DNA of 64,000 nt, from assembly GCF_000002875.2 (NCBI RefSeq), contig NC_009403.2:227001-291000 (forward strand), read 5' to 3'. The position numbers were made by a program, and so were the translations under genes. The DNA is from Leishmania infantum JPCM5. Lineage: Eukaryota; Euglenozoa; Kinetoplastea; Trypanosomatida; Trypanosomatidae. The notes below the pieces were generated by a model. The model saw only the letters and a list, made by a program, of their open reading frames with translations. It was not told the origin of the DNA and searched no databases. Below, piece after piece: positions 1 to 11,500 of this stretch; the stretch's first letter is position 1; the number at the start of each line of letters is the position of its first letter.

Positions 1-1766
1 TGGTTATACAGGCCCCCATCACGCCTTTTTTGTCGGCACACCCTTCGAATTGACAGCCCGTCCTCGGCGTCACCCGCGAAGCTTCCGCACAGCCATCGAA
101 CGCCTTCTCCCCACAACGGAGGGTAATATTATATATATATATATATGTATACAAGGGAACGTACGTAGTAAACATACACGTTGCCGCCACAGACCAAAGA
201 CGCAAGAGAAACGGCGAACTGCGTTCACGTGGCCACGTACCCGGCCAGAAACGCCCCTCCCCCTCCCTTCTCCTCCCCTCCTTGCCTCCTCTCTCCTCTC
301 CCCTCTTCCCCCCTCCCTCACCCTCCTCTCCATCTCCTCACATAGAGAAACTTCTCCCTCTCCATTGTTCTTTTTCGGCGCTTCGTTCTTCGTATTTAAG
401 TGTGTTCTGTGCGTGCGTGTGTGTGCGTGTGGTTTCTTCGGTTTGCGTTTTCCGCTTTCGCTCTGCTGAGTATGGGAAAGGGGGGGGGGCTGTTCCGGAG
501 TCAGCGCTCGAGCCAGGAAAAAAAGGTCATTAATAAACGACGTGCATTTGTTTTTTTTCCGTGTGTGTTGGCTGGTTGGTTGGCGTGTGTGTGCTTAAAG
601 GTGGGGAGGGCCAGGCGTTTCTTTTTGTTTGTCTCTTCTCCTCTGGTTCTCACACCCCCTCCCCTTCCCTTTTCTTTGCTCTCCCTCTGCACGTCGGCGT
701 GTGTGTGTGTCTTTCGCCTTTTCTGAAGTTGCTCGTTCTCTTGCCTCATCTCCTAGCGCTTCTTCGCCGTTGCAGCTGCCCCGTTTACTCGCCGACCCCC
801 TCCCTCCCTCCCTTCCTTCCCCGACTCATACACACTTCTTTGGCTAGCTCTGCTTGCCGTATCTTCTCTCCTTTAGTTTTTTTTTTGAGGGAGTGTCTCG
901 TTTCACTGCTTACAGGATTTTCTGTCGTTGTTTATCCACCGCAACTTGGATCGGTTTTCTTTTTGCGTTTGTGCGTGTGTGTGTTCCCTCTCCCCCTCAC
1001 CGTTTATAGCCAGCAGCTTCTACTCATTCATACATTGGCCCCCCCCTATCTCTATCCTCCCCTCTCTTCTCCACTCTCGGTGCCGTCCTCACGCTCGACG
1101 CATCTGCAACGCTCCCCGGTCCCTCTGCCTCACCGCTCTCTCGCGCATATACAATATTCAAATTAATATCTGAGCAAGGGCAAGGACAGCATAACGCTAC
1201 GTAAACCTCCCCGACAGTGTAAGTCCGACAAGACGCCAAGAGCACGGACGCTGGCACGCCCGCATGTACCTGTGTTTCTGTTTCCTTGTTCATTATTATT
1301 GAATGCTTTTCTTTTTCGAAGTCAACTCATCTTTGCTTCAGCGTGTGTGCCTGACGTTTGTGAGTGCTCTGGCTCGCCGTCCTCGTCTTCCATCCTTGCT
1401 TCGGCTTGCCCGCTCTTTCCCATACGCACAGGCTCGCCCCACCCCCTTCCACACACACTTCCTTTCCTCTCTCCCGATAGTCACTCGTTCAATATTCTGC
1501 TCATCGCCTGACCGGTAGCCCCGCTCCATTTTTTGTTTTCTCTCGGAGGACAATCTTGCTCTTCTCTTGCTTCCAGGAGATCTGTTCCTCTTTCTCTCTC
1601 CACTTCCTGCCTTTCCGCTTGCGGCGTCGCTCCAGCTGCGAGGCTTGGACCATCACCGACGCGCACTCCCACTCCTATCCCTTCCGAGACAAGGCACATT
1701 CTATCAGGCGCTTGACCGGCGAAGCGAATCCGTGCTACCCAACACCCGACTATCGCCGCTGATAAA
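1..1766. other. Intergenic region / 5' flank, pyrimidine-rich
   Basis: No credible gene. It holds a TA microsatellite at about 124-150, then long C/T-rich stretches with short GT runs. Open frames here (for example 561-1166) are low-complexity Ser/Pro/Leu/Cys translations of pyrimidine tracts. It probably supplies the 3' UTR of an upstream gene outside the window and the trans-splicing signals and 5' UTR of the gene at 1767. Confidence 0.7.
1577..1635 (+). promoter_or_regulatory. Candidate trans-splice acceptor for the five-TM gene
   Basis: A C/T-rich tract (about 1577-1625) is followed by AG at 1634-1635, giving a 5' UTR of about 131 nt before the ATG at 1767. A second AG at 1575-1576 also follows a pyrimidine tract. 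Trypanosomatid spliced-leader addition normally uses the first AG after such a tract. The position is inferred only from sequence pattern. Confidence 0.4.
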
Positions 1767-3356
1767 ATGGCCAAAACAGCGCTTCTCGTGGGCGCTCTGC
1801 TCGCCCTCGTCATGTGCCTGGCGGCGACGGCCGTCTCGGCGCAGCGGTCGCTGGAGTGTCAAATGGTGTGGCAAGGTCCTTCCTCTAACAACAGCCTGCT
1901 GGAGTGCCTGGGGAACACGGATCGCATCCGGTCCCAGTGGCCCTACTACCTGTATCCCGCCTTCGCTGCGCTCGTGTTCATCTTCACGGTGATTGGGCTG
2001 CCGATTCTGTTCTGCTGCCACTGCTGCAGCTGCTGCGAGGCGTATGTGAAGCCGAAGGCGGAGACGGACCTCGGCGTTGCCCGCTGCTGCCTATGGATGT
2101 GGATCGTGATTTCGGTGCTTGTGGCGTGCGGCGTGTGCGTGCTGCTGGTGTATGGCTCCGTCTTACTGGAGCAGGCAGCCAAACAAATTATCCACGACAC
2201 CGAGTATCGCACGCTTGATTACTTCAACGACACCCGTGCGAACATCGCGATGCTGCTGACAAACTACAGCGCGGACCCACCGACACCACCGTCAATCGAC
2301 CTTAGCGCCTTTGACGCCGTGAACGATAATGTTACCTACTACGTGCACCTGGCGCGCAACAACTACCTCAAGTACTTCCGCGCTGCCGAGATTGTGGTCT
2401 GCTGCGTCGGCAGCGTCGGTGTTTTCCTGATGCTGTGCATGCTGATCTTTGCGCTGTGCCGTTGCAGTGGGATCTGCCCGATTGTGTGGAGCTGCCTGTA
2501 CTTCGTGTTCGCGCTTGCATTTGCGTTGCTTGCGGTGCTGTTCACGATATGCATCTACGTGATGTCCGCCGGCTGCGGCGAGGTGGACCTCCAGTACAGC
2601 CGTGAGCCTGGCGTCTTTCAGTGGTACCTGGTGCCGTGGTGCGAGAAGCAGTTCGACTTCCAGGCGCTGCGGGCTCAGGTGCAGAGCCAGGAGCAGCAGG
2701 TCTCGCAGAGCGCCTGCGGGGCGCTCTTGAACTTCTGTGACAACGATCCGAATTACTCGTTGGAGAATAAAAACCACATCTTCATGTGCGGCAACAGCAT
2801 CACCGACAAAAGCCAGTGCAACTCGCTGGACGACGTGGTGGACGTTGTTCTGAGCACATACGTGAAGCCGATGCTGACGAACACGCTATGTGCCAACCAG
2901 ACGGGCATGGAGTACCTGGAGAAGTGTACGTTGATCTCCTGCGCATCGCGGTGTGTGGACTACCAATTCCCGCCCCTGCATGCCAGGACAGAAGCCATTC
3001 AAATTCTGCAGGCTGCCAACTTTGCTGCGAATGCGAGCACTGCGCTGTCATACGTGTGGCCGCTGCTGGAGTGCAACTTCATCATTGACAAGATTGCCAA
3101 CACAGTCGAGACGCGGAACTACAACAGCAGCTTCACCACGCAGAGCGATTATGTGCGCAGCTGCTCTGCGGTCCGCGTATCCTCGGTGATGCTGGGTACC
3201 GGTTTCTTTGTCGGGGCGCTCATGTTCATCCTCGGCATTCACGTCATGCATCGCGGTGCGTTTATCTGGGCTGCCGGCAAGGAGAATGATGCGGTGCAGA
3301 AGAAGGATGTTTCACCACCTGGCAATGCCGTCTCGTCACCCCTGAGAACACCTTAA
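1767..3356 (+). CDS. Prominin/tweety-like five-TM membrane glycoprotein
   Basis: A 529-residue conserved-hypothetical-type membrane protein. Seen: a signal peptide (about 1-26); TM1 near 61-82 followed at once by a cysteine cluster CCHCCSCC (83-90); TM2 near 107-134; a lumenal loop of about 70 residues with N-glycosylation sequons; TM3 near 208-232; TM4 near 238-266; a Cys-rich loop of about 210 residues with more sequons; TM5 near 482-505; a short Pro/Ser-rich cytosolic tail. Signal peptide, five TMs, a Cys-rich patch after TM1 and two glycosylated loops form the topology of prominins (curved plasma-membrane protrusions) and resemble tweety channels, but both loops are shorter than in animal prominins (total usually about 850 residues). 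Start: first ATG after the pyrimidine tract, directly followed by a good signal peptide. Function is inferred from topology only. Confidence 0.9.
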   Translation: MAKTALLVGALLALVMCLAATAVSAQRSLECQMVWQGPSSNNSLLECLGNTDRIRSQWPYYLYPAFAALVFIFTVIGLPILFCCHCCSCCEAYVKPKAETDLGVARCCLWMWIVISVLVACGVCVLLVYGSVLLEQAAKQIIHDTEYRTLDYFNDTRANIAMLLTNYSADPPTPPSIDLSAFDAVNDNVTYYVHLARNNYLKYFRAAEIVVCCVGSVGVFLMLCMLIFALCRCSGICPIVWSCLYFVFALAFALLAVLFTICIYVMSAGCGEVDLQYSREPGVFQWYLVPWCEKQFDFQALRAQVQSQEQQVSQSACGALLNFCDNDPNYSLENKNHIFMCGNSITDKSQCNSLDDVVDVVLSTYVKPMLTNTLCANQTGMEYLEKCTLISCASRCVDYQFPPLHARTEAIQILQAANFAANASTALSYVWPLLECNFIIDKIANTVETRNYNSSFTTQSDYVRSCSAVRVSSVMLGTGFFVGALMFILGIHVMHRGAFIWAAGKENDAVQKKDVSPPGNAVSSPLRTP

Positions 3357-4209
3357 AAAGGATGGGACCACCCCGTGCGCCTGTAAAGGCTGACCACACA
3401 AGACGGAATCAGGCAAGGAACGGTTAAATGAGGGGCCGCAAAGGTGTTTCATGCACACTTTTTTCAGTGTGCAACGCTTCGTGCTGCTCGGTGAATGCAG
3501 GGATACCTCAGTGCCTGGCTTCAGGTCCGAGCACGCACTCTGTGCGAAAGGCTCATGGCCTGCCGCCGCGCCCTCGGGCACGGCTGGCGGACTCTTGACG
3601 TGGGCGGGAGGAGTCGTGGGCGTAGCCTGCGCTGCATGCAGTGAGGTAGCCATGACGCTGAGCAGCGCCCCACGGTGCTGGCCGGCTCGGTTTTGTGGCG
3701 CATCGTCGCTGCAAGCCCGTGCTGTGCAGGGGGCGCGTCACCCCCGCAGGCCTGTAAGGCCTTTGGTCTCCCTCGCTCTCATCATTGCGGCGCAGCAAGA
3801 GACGACGGGCACGCCGGTGGCGTCTCGGTGCTCCTCCAGCGGGGCGTACGCACAGGTGCAGGCCCGAGGACCCACAAGTGCGAGCGCTGTGTGCACGCGC
3901 TGCCAGCCACCGCTGGCGTGGTGTGTCGCATCCACGCAGGGCGGCACGCGGAGGTCCGCAGAGCAACGGTGAGGCGCGGAGAATGCGTTAGAGGATCCAG
4001 ACGAATCAACTGCCCACGCAGGGCACGCGTGCGAAACATGTGCGGCATCTCCCACCTCCGACCGTGCGGGCTGACGCGGCGCCGATGCGGGAAGCACGAC
4101 GAGAGCACTCTGAACTCGCGCCATCGAGTCTTCCAGACTGGAGTGTGGAGAGTCACTGCACGATCTTGTGGAATGCCGCGGCTTGAGGCGACGGAGATTG
4201 CGCAACACG

Positions 4210-4210
<1 letters not shown>

Positions 4211-4238
<28 letters not shown>
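4211..4238. repeat. CA dinucleotide microsatellite (14 units)
   Basis: Uninterrupted alternating CA repeat inside the GC-rich part of the spacer downstream of the five-TM gene, about 120 bp upstream of the dispersed repeat copy. Length is likely variable between strains. Confidence 0.95.
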
Positions 4239-4241
<3 letters not shown>

Positions 4242-4357
4242 CGGGTGTAGAGGGTCTCAGCGGGCCCTAGCCTACAGCTGGCCAACGTCCTGCTTGAGGT
4301 TATCCGGCATGCAGGTGGGCCAGCCCCCCTCCCCCACCCCCTATTACCCGCACGGCA

Positions 4358-4499
4358 GACGCCACCGCTTCCGCCCTCGAGTAAGGACCCGGACGCAGAC
4401 CTGGGGGAGGGCGCGGGGGGCGGTGCAGCGGAGGCGGGTGAGCAGTGGCTGCATCTGCGTCTGTGTTGCTGGCATGTGTTCGTGGGCGGGATCGGGGCA
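4358..4499 (+). repeat. Dispersed repeat copy 1 (SIDER-like retroposon remnant)
   Basis: Shares with 42661-42959 a left block around CGCTTCCGCCCTCGAGTAAGG and a right block (4422-4499) matching about 78 nt with one mismatch (position 4472). Both copies end at the same point (GGGATCGGGGCA) and are followed by A-rich sequence, as expected of a retroposon 3' end. This copy lacks about 157 nt present in the other, at a point where CCCTCG occurs on both sides of the missing part. Size, GC content and a position downstream of a gene recall SIDER elements, which are common in Leishmania 3' UTRs. I did not identify the SIDER signature sequence itself. Confidence 0.6.
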
Positions 4500-7400
4500 C
4501 GCTGCAGTAACGAGAGGAAAGCGCCAAAAGAACGAATATGTTTGGATGGCATTTGCCCTGGTGGTGGTGGTATACGTGTCATGTACAGAGGTGCTGTTCG
4601 CTATTTCATTATCTCCTGCTCGTGCTTTTTTTTTCGTTCTATCCTGTTAGCACCGACTCAACCGCTCACCCGTACACGCACAGCTCCTTGCGCGTTACAC
4701 CGTCCCTCGTTCCCCCCCCGCTCTCCTAGTACCCACGGTATTGTTATCATTACGAATAGTTTTTTTTTTCTTGTGTGACGCGTGTTTCCTCCTCTTGTGT
4801 TCTTCCTGTTGAGGAAGGATGACGGGAGGAAAGGAGGCAGGCCATTCGTGTGGACACACACATATATCTACTGGTATATGCAAATGTCGATGTAGAGGAC
4901 ACCACAGGCCTTCCGCTCTAACCGCAGGGCCCTCTGCCCTCCTGTGCGCACACAAGTGGTTATGTAAAGGGGGCTGAACGCGCGCGCGTAGAGATGCGCC
5001 CATACGATACGCACATAGGAGCTGATGGGGTAGGGTGGCCGATAAAATCATGCGCAGTGCCCGAGCTTCCTTTTTCTTTCTTTTGGAAGTGTCTTTTTAT
5101 CCTCGGTCAAGGTCGGATGTTTCCCCCTCCCCCCTCCCCTCCCCTCCCTCTACCCTTTTCCTTCCCCTCTCTGCTGTTCCTCAGAAGTGGCTGATGTGTT
5201 TTCTTTCGTGCTATGGAGCTTGCGCAGCTCCAATATCCTCTTTCCTCTTGTGTGTTCTCGTTTCCTGACTCTACGTGGCGGCTACACAGGCTGATAAAGC
5301 CTTCCCCCTCCGCCACTCCCCACTCCCACCACGACCGATGGTGCTCCTAAAGGACGGCGAACGCACCAATGCGGGCAGGAGGCAGTAACGGGAGACCGTC
5401 GCGACGGGAAAGAAACTCATCGCGGACGCCTTCGAAAGGCGGAGTGTTGGGCCTTTTTTGCTTTGGCGCTTTTTCTCTCTTTTTCGCTTGTTCGTTTCGC
5501 CGTCTGCCACAGCAGAGCGCTGAAAGCAGACTTGTGAACCGCTTCGACAACTTCCCCACACAGCCCCCCCCCCCCTTCCCCCTTTTCCCCACATACACGC
5601 ACACACAGACACACCAGTACCTGTGCTCGCCTCCCCTTTCCCCCTTCCCTGCCTCCACCCGCTTTCTTTAGTGTCTCTCTCCCTCGCTTTTTTTTTCGTC
5701 TGGCGCATCCAGCTGCCATGTGGCTGCATGATGTGGGTGCTGGGTGAAGTGACGGGGATGGAAAAAGCGCTCCTGTCCTTGTGCGCATGCTCCTGCTACA
5801 CCTATGGCCCCACCTCCGCCGCCCGAAGGTCGCCTCGCAGTAACCGCATTCTTTCACATGTAATCCCTTCTCTCCCTCCTTTTATGCGTCGTGTGCTCCA
5901 TGTGCATACCCTGTGTCTCTGCACCCCCCCCCTCTTCCTCTTTCACAGCGAGAAACTGAAAAGGGTAGTAAGAGGAGGAGGGGAGGGGGGCGGCGGAGGA
6001 GTCACGTGCGTGAGTGCAAGGATGGGTGGGGGCCGTGCCTCGGTGGCTCTGCGCCGACACAGTGTACCCTGTCCTTCTTTTTTGTCGTGTCTTCTGTTTT
6101 CTCTCTACCTCCCCCGCTGCATTCTCGCGCACCCGCCACTCGTTCACCGTCTCGGGCTTTTGCGTTGTGTGTTTGCCTGTTGGAAGTGTGAAAGCATGCA
6201 TCATGGCAGGGCAGCGTTAAGGGAAGGGGGAAGGGATGGGAAATAGAGGAGGGGGGGCTGCACAGGTGTGCAGCGGCGAAAGATGGGGAGCAGGGTGCCC
6301 CTTAAGGGGGGCCGCCATGGCACCTCACTCCCCTCCCCTCCTCACTCATCTCTGTTGTGATGCGTTTTGCCTTTACTTTTTTTCGTCAGTGTTCTTGTCC
6401 TTCACCTTTCCAAGACGTGGGTGGAGAGAAATCGTATCGCTCATCGGCGCGGTTTCACCTCACCCCTTTCCGTTCTGCGTTCTTGCATGCGCGTGCGTGC
6501 GCCTGGGTATAGATGATGAGGCGATGCCACGTAGCGACAAGATGAAAAAGCACGGTCGATGAGGCACAAACGCACATACAAACACACCGGCGTACAGAGG
6601 AAGGCCATATGGGTGAGAGGGAGACGAGAGGAAAGGGTAAGCAACTTATTTTCAGGCACTTCGCCGCAGTGGTAGTGTAAAAAAAAGGAAAAATGTTAAC
6701 CAGTGCACTGCAGGAAAGACTATGAAGCAGACAGTTGTATCTGCGCCGTAGACGGAACCAAGGAAAAAGAAAGAAACACAAGGAACAGTGCGGCGAGCGG
6801 TGGCACGTGGCGCAGTGCATCTTTTCGTCCAGCAGCGGCGCATCCACAGAGGGACATGCCGCAACATGGACACGGAATGGCGATGCCTCGAGAGTGTGCG
6901 CGCGCCCGCTTTGCTGCGGCTGGTGGTACAGGGAGAGGGTGCCCCGACGAGCCGCAGCGTGCACCGCCTCTCGCTGCGCACTTTTTTTTTTCTTGCTCTC
7001 TTCCTGCGGTTTCGGACAGCGGGTAGCTGGACCAAGGGAAAAAGAGAGGCGAAGTCGAAAGGCGGCCGCGCTGACCCTTCCGCAGGAAGCGAAGGGGAGC
7101 ACGTGCCTCTCTTGCGCCAACTCCTTTCTCCCATGTATGCCAGTACGCCCACCTACACGCACCCCAAACAACTTCTTCACCCCTCCTTCGACTCTCTCTA
7201 TCTCCATCACCTCGATCCGAGCGTCTTGTGAGTCTGTCTGTGGGTATATCCGGTGTGGCGTAGCCCTTCTCCCGCTGCCCTCTATCGGCCCTCCCTCCTC
7301 ACTGTACACGAGCACGTGATTTGCCACTCTTCTCCCTACCCCCTCCTCCTCCTCCTCCTTCGCTTTCCTCGATTCATCTCTAATTCATGCGCACGGGTGT

Positions 7401-8204
7401 GTCTCGTAGAAGGCACGCTATCAGGCCCCAGCCACCGACCTCGCGATACAGGCAGGCGAAACTTTCTCGTGCTCGCTCTCTTCCTCCACACTCCATTGCA
7501 CTGTCGGGGCGTGGGAGGCCCTGAGAGCCATCAGAAAGAGCACAAGAGGAAATAGAGAGAAAAACATTTGCAGGCGCAGCACCGTAAAACAGACCCCTCT
7601 CCCCCCACAGGAGAGGGACTTGGCGGTCCTGTGAGTGCGCCGTGGGTACAACTGCTTCGCGAGTACCCCCCGCCTCTCTCCCAGCACGGCGAGAGAGACA
7701 CGCAAACGCAGCCTTAACGCCGTCGTGTGTGCGATCCAGAGAAACTGCGTTTCACTTGGAAATCTCAACCACCGCCCCATTGTGTTTATTTTTATACTTA
7801 TTTCGGTGGTGGTGGCGGACCTTTTTTGGCGTGGCGGCTTCTCGGCCCGTCGCTTCCCTCCCTCCCTCTCCCCACCCGAGCGCAACGAGAGACATCGCCA
7901 TTGTTTCCTTTTCTTCGTTTGGTACACGATACATCCCCGTACTCCACCGCGTCCGTGTTCACAGGCGCCTTGAGTAGCGTGCGCTCTTTTTTGTTTCTTG
8001 TCCCCTACGTCGCCACTGTGGACTTTGTCTGCCTTTCTTTTTAGGGGAGTGGGGCGCCTCATAGCCCTGCTAGCCGTCGTGTGGGTGTATGCGTATGTGC
8101 GTCAACACGCATCGCCCTCCCTATCCACATCGCCTTTCTCTCGCTTTCTCTAACACCGGCGACAACCCTCACGCGTTCGTCTTGACGGCCTATCTGCAGC
8201 GCAC

Positions 8205-8256
8205 CTCCTTTCTTTTTTTTTTTGCTATTTCTTCTCTGGTGTCTCCATTCGACTAG
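8205..8256 (+). promoter_or_regulatory. Candidate trans-splice acceptor for the pseudokinase/TBCCD1-like gene
   Basis: A T-rich pyrimidine tract (about 8207-8250, with an 11-T run) leads to AG at 8255-8256, predicting a 5' UTR of about 330 nt. Later AGs could also serve. Inferred from pattern only. Confidence 0.35.
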
Positions 8257-8585
8257 TCGCTGGTACTGCCGAGTACCCTCCTTGGTCTCCTCTCCGCGCC
8301 TTCCCTTGCACGCGACGCTTCCCCCTCTCCGTTGCACAACCAGAGCGAAAAAGGAAAAAAGTGTCCTCTTAGGAGCGCCGACGCGACTAGCCCAAGTTTT
8401 CGTGGGGTGGTTAGTTGCATGTTTAGTTTCCCTTGCTCTCGATTCTTTGTCTTATAGAGCACCCATACAACTGCGCAAGCGTACTTGCCCGCCCTAGACG
8501 TTTCCCCAAGAGCAGGTTTCTCACACGCACACGTGCCGTCGACGCACTGGATCAACGCTGATTCCATCACGCCTCTCAAGTACAA

Positions 8586-11500
8586 ATGCAGTTCTCCGAC
8601 TCCATGTCGTCGAGCTCTTCAGCGGCCTCGCCCCCGCCGTCGCGGGGTGGTGGCTGCCCCGTGGCCGTGAACGCGTCGACCCCGCTTGCGAGCGCGGTTC
8701 GCGCGTTTCACGCCACGTACTCATCGGAGCTACGCGGCACATACGACGACGATGCCCAGCGTCTGTACGGTGAAAACAGCTCGCTTCGGATCCAACTGGC
8801 AGCGGGACTCAGCAGGGGTGGCATCCCAGTCTCAGACGCCGCAGTAGGACACCACGGGGGCGAGAGAGCACATGACGGCGATCCTCGTATGCCCTCCACG
8901 CAGCAGGCGCCGCCATTCTTTGCCAAGGCGTCCGCTGCTCACTCTGCGGCTCAGAGCTTTCGGGGAGAGGACTCGGCAGCTGAGCGGGACGTGAGAGCGT
9001 TTCGCATGACTCCGTCGTCCTCTTCCTCCACTTTCTCTGCATCCTCCGCCTCTTCTCTGACCCCTGAACAGCCTGAAGGGAAGAGGCCAACGGTGAGCTC
9101 GATCGTAGGCAAGCGTCTGCAGCTGCGCCGCCGTTCGGCCTCCGAGACGCCGTTTGTGGCGTCGACAACGTCGCCACCCATGTCGTGCGCTCCGGCGGCG
9201 CGGCGAAGCGGCAGCTCTCAGTCCTCCTTGTCAGAATCCTCTGCGTCCGATGTGGTGTTTCATAGGCTTCCCTTGCCACACGCTACGCTAGCCGTCTCCT
9301 CGTCGAGTGCAGCGGCGCCACCCGCTGTGTCAGTGCCGCCGCCTGCGCACCATCACGACCCCTTGTGCGCTGGCATGACGGCGACCTCACCCAACATCAC
9401 CGTACCCGCGGCATCGTTGCTGCATCGATCGGCCGTAGAAAAGTCGACGATGGCAGCCTCTGCCAGCACACTCACCGATACGGAGCGCACCTGCACCGCT
9501 GGGGCCAGCTTCGTCACCTCCTCCGCCAGTCCCATGACACCGAATCCCGCCGTCTCGTACACGCGCACATCGAAGTCACCAGCAGCGGTCTGGTCCGCCG
9601 CAGCGGCAGTCCTGCCAGCGTCGCAGCTCCCCACCAGCCCGTCCCCTGTGAGCAGTCTTCCAAGCGATCCGCTGCTGCCGCACATTCCGACGGCCGCTGC
9701 AGGGCACGCGAACGCCGTGTATTCAAGCTTCGAGGCGGCGTCGGGAGAAGAGGTGGACGAGCATGACCTGAACAGCAGCGCAGCGAGTCGAGCGGCCCAG
9801 GCGGCGCTGGACGCTGAGGAGCAGCTGCATGGTCACGAGGGCCCGTCAGACTCCTCCCCGGTGCTGACGGCCTTGACGGAGCATTCTTTTTCAGTCACCC
9901 CACTTCTGACACCGGTGCCGAAAAAAGCGTCTGCGTCACCACGGCCAATGCAAGTGCACGCATGTAAAGGTGAGATGGACACCAGCACGATTGTCTTCAA
10001 CCTTGACGAGGGAAAGGACTGCGACGACAGCATGGCAGGCATGCTCGCCAGGAGCAGCGTCGACCTAGTGCACACTACCCCGTCTGAAAAGCGTCAGCTT
10101 CTGTCTCGAGAGGAGCGCAACGACTTGGATGGTGCTGTGGCTAATTCTTCCGACGATGCCGGGGCCGTTTCCCACATGGCCGGCTGGCGACGGCAGCCGC
10201 TACCCCCACCGACTCCGTCGACCGTCACAAAAAAGTCGCCGTCCTCGTCGTCCGCCATGCGGCGTGCTGTAGAGAGTGATGACACCACCAGCACCAGAAG
10301 CGGCGGCAGCCCCCCCTGCACTAACCTGACGGTGGAGCAGCGAAGCACCCCAGTCATGGCCCAGGGCGCCGCGACCGCTCTCGCGACGTCTGTCGACGCG
10401 GCGCAGGCTGTGGAGCACTACACCGCCTCGGCCCTCCCACCTGACCGCAGCAGTAGCAGTGGCATCGATAGCCTCGTGTTCATTTCGGGCAAGAACGCCG
10501 GCGATCCCGCTCACAAAATGCGCAGCCGCGCCGACGACACGCACGCGCTGTCGCTACAGCGCCAGAGGGCCATGGAATGCGGTGGCAGGCCGGAGGAGGC
10601 CGCTGTCGCTGAGCACGTCGGCTCCGCGATGATGCCGTCCACCATCGCGACGGAGGGTGGCGCTGTCAGGGTCAGGGGCAGTGGCAGCGAGGGCGTCGCA
10701 GCCGCGGCCTCCGTGCCTGGCCTCGAGCAGCACCCGCCTCACCATGCCGTTAAAACCCTGTCAACCTACCAGATGAATGACGAGACGAAGACACGCGCCG
10801 CCGACCCTGCGGTACTGACCACGGGAGGCGAAACGTCGGCGTCGCGTGCGAGTGCCGTTCTGATGCCTCCATCGCCGTCCCAGCCGCGCGCAGCTTCGAT
10901 GCTGGATAACAGCTCTTTCTCCTCGCACTCTTGCGGAGACGCCACCGCCGCGGTGGCGGCGGCACTCGCAGGACAATCGGACCGCAGTCGCAGTGGCCAG
11001 GCGCTGCTGGCAGCAGAGCGCGACGCAGCGGCGCAACCGTCAAAGAGCGGTGTGGTGCGGCGGGCGTTGGTGATGCGATGCATGCAGGACTCCAGCACAT
11101 CGTCATCGTTGTCCTCCTCCTCTTCGAGAAGCATCAGTGGCCACAGAAAGGAGCCGAGACAGGCCCTTGTCAACCCAGGCACGAGAACGGCAAGCGGCGA
11201 GCAGACCTCCGTCGAGAAGAAGGGGGGCAGCAACGATCGACCTGTATCGCCGTCCAGCTCGGCGCTGTGCGTCGACGCAATGTGCGCGAAGGACCCATCT
11301 GCTACGCATGCGTGTGCTCTCCAGTACACGGAAGCTCTCGACGGCGCTGACGTTGGCGAGAACGAGGAGGCCGAAGAGACTGAGGAGGACGGGACACCAC
11401 CCATCAAGTGGGACGGCGCGCAGGACCAGGAAAGCAACCCGCTTCTGCTGCAGGAGGCCGGCCGCTGGGATGCCGTGCTGGAAGAGATGGAGCTGGTGGA

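Larger units (their letters stand above)
3357..8585. other. 5.2-kb intergenic region, no credible gene
   Basis: The first 1.1 kb (to about 4500) is GC-rich, unlike the rest, and contains a CA microsatellite (4211-4238) and one copy of a dispersed repeat (4358-4499). From about 4600 onward the sequence alternates C/T tracts, G-rich patches and homopolymers typical of trypanosomatid UTR/spacer DNA. Open frames on both strands, including a 290-codon antisense one at 6455-7327, have low-complexity composition and no recognisable domain. The last 400 bp carry splicing signals for the next gene. Confidence 0.7.

Noticed and set aside
561..1166. 201-codon + strand frame before the first gene
   Set aside because: Ser/Pro/Leu/Cys/Phe low-complexity translation of C/T-rich DNA.
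6455..7327. 290-codon minus-strand frame in a spacer
   Set aside because: Composition reflects simple sequence, with Cys/Val/Phe runs from homopolymers and GT tracts; no domain, and it opposes the transcription direction of every real gene.
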